Positions 63,908 to 64,000 of a stretch of DNA of 64,000 nt are shown one piece after another. This DNA is from Lophium mytilinum (taxonomy: Eukaryota > Ascomycota > Dothideomycetes > Mytilinidiales > Mytilinidiaceae), in contig MU004198.1 of the NCBI GenBank assembly GCA_010093605.1, positions 1,458,928-1,522,927 on the forward strand, given 5' to 3'. The notes below the pieces were generated by a model. It did no database searches, was not told where the DNA came from, and was given only the letters and a program-made list of their open reading frames with translations. The translations under genes and the position numbers were made by a program. Position 1 is the stretch's first letter. Each line of letters opens with the position of its first letter.

Positions 63908-64000
63908 TTAGGGTTAGGGTTAGGGTTAGGGTTAGGGTTAGGGTTAGGGTTAGGGTTAGGGTTAGGGTTAGGGTTAGGGTTAGGGTTAGGGTTAGGGTTA
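63908..64000 (+). repeat. Telomere, (TTAGGG)n
   Basis: Fifteen and a half perfect TTAGGG units run to the last base, with the G-rich strand 5' to 3' toward the end. This is the standard filamentous-fungal telomere and shows that the window ends at a chromosome end. Confidence 0.99.

Overview
The window is the right end of a filamentous ascomycete (Pezizomycotina) chromosome. Evidence seen directly: the last 93 bases are uninterrupted TTAGGG repeats running outward; genes carry short introns (roughly 45 to 170 nt) with GTRNGY donors and YAG acceptors; and the proteins match filamentous-fungal families (Ypt7, Vac8, GtaA-type glutaminase, Kre1-like GPI protein, LDB19-type arrestin, UbiA, S10 carboxypeptidase). 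Dothideomycetes is my best guess at class level, but the sequence alone does not prove it.

Layout. 1-1080: the 3' part of a Cdc25-type RasGEF gene. 1081-5015: a GH16 glycosidase gene set among many small inverted-repeat elements. 5016-12494: a fungal 2EXR/F-box-like gene, a small GPI-anchored Kre1-like gene and an alpha-arrestin, separated by long gene-poor stretches. 12.5-16.2 kb: no gene seen, with worn-down repeats. 16192-38932: the gene-rich core, with glutaminase A, a Ser/Thr kinase, VAC8, a zinc alcohol dehydrogenase, a SET protein, a UbiA prenyltransferase-family membrane enzyme, YPT7 and an SLC35F-like transporter. 39337-54367: a broken S10 carboxypeptidase, an atypical SDR, two single-exon hypothetical genes, a vWA protein with QYGQPPQG repeats, a DHA1-type MFS transporter and a SAM methyltransferase. 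54368-63907: 9.5 kb of subtelomere with no convincing intact gene, but with a tandem repeat of about 225-250 bp, short minisatellites and fragments that look like decayed coding sequence. 63908-64000: telomere.

How the genes relate. They do not form an operon-like or biosynthetic cluster. Most are housekeeping or secretory: VAC8 and YPT7 both act at the vacuole, the RasGEF and kinase are signalling proteins, and GH16, glutaminase and Kre1-like proteins are secreted or wall-associated. The UbiA gene stands alone without terpene or polyketide partners.

Most unusual content. (1) A family of about 215-bp elements with TA target duplications and long terminal inverted repeats starting CAGT, which look like Tc1/mariner (pogo) MITEs; I count five copies. 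(2) A second family of about 90-bp fold-back units with ends CACCGTCTGAGG, clustered at 1.8-4.9 kb, whose ends resemble the inner repeats of the first family. (3) Four adjacent hairpins at 10.53-10.65 kb. (4) A carboxypeptidase gene with one frameshift and one stop but an intact catalytic triad. (5) Two 6-nt coding micro-exons. (6) The subtelomeric tandem repeat.

Exon coordinates given in the entries were worked out by hand from splice signals and reading frame. No search or alignment was run, so family names rest on recognition of motifs.
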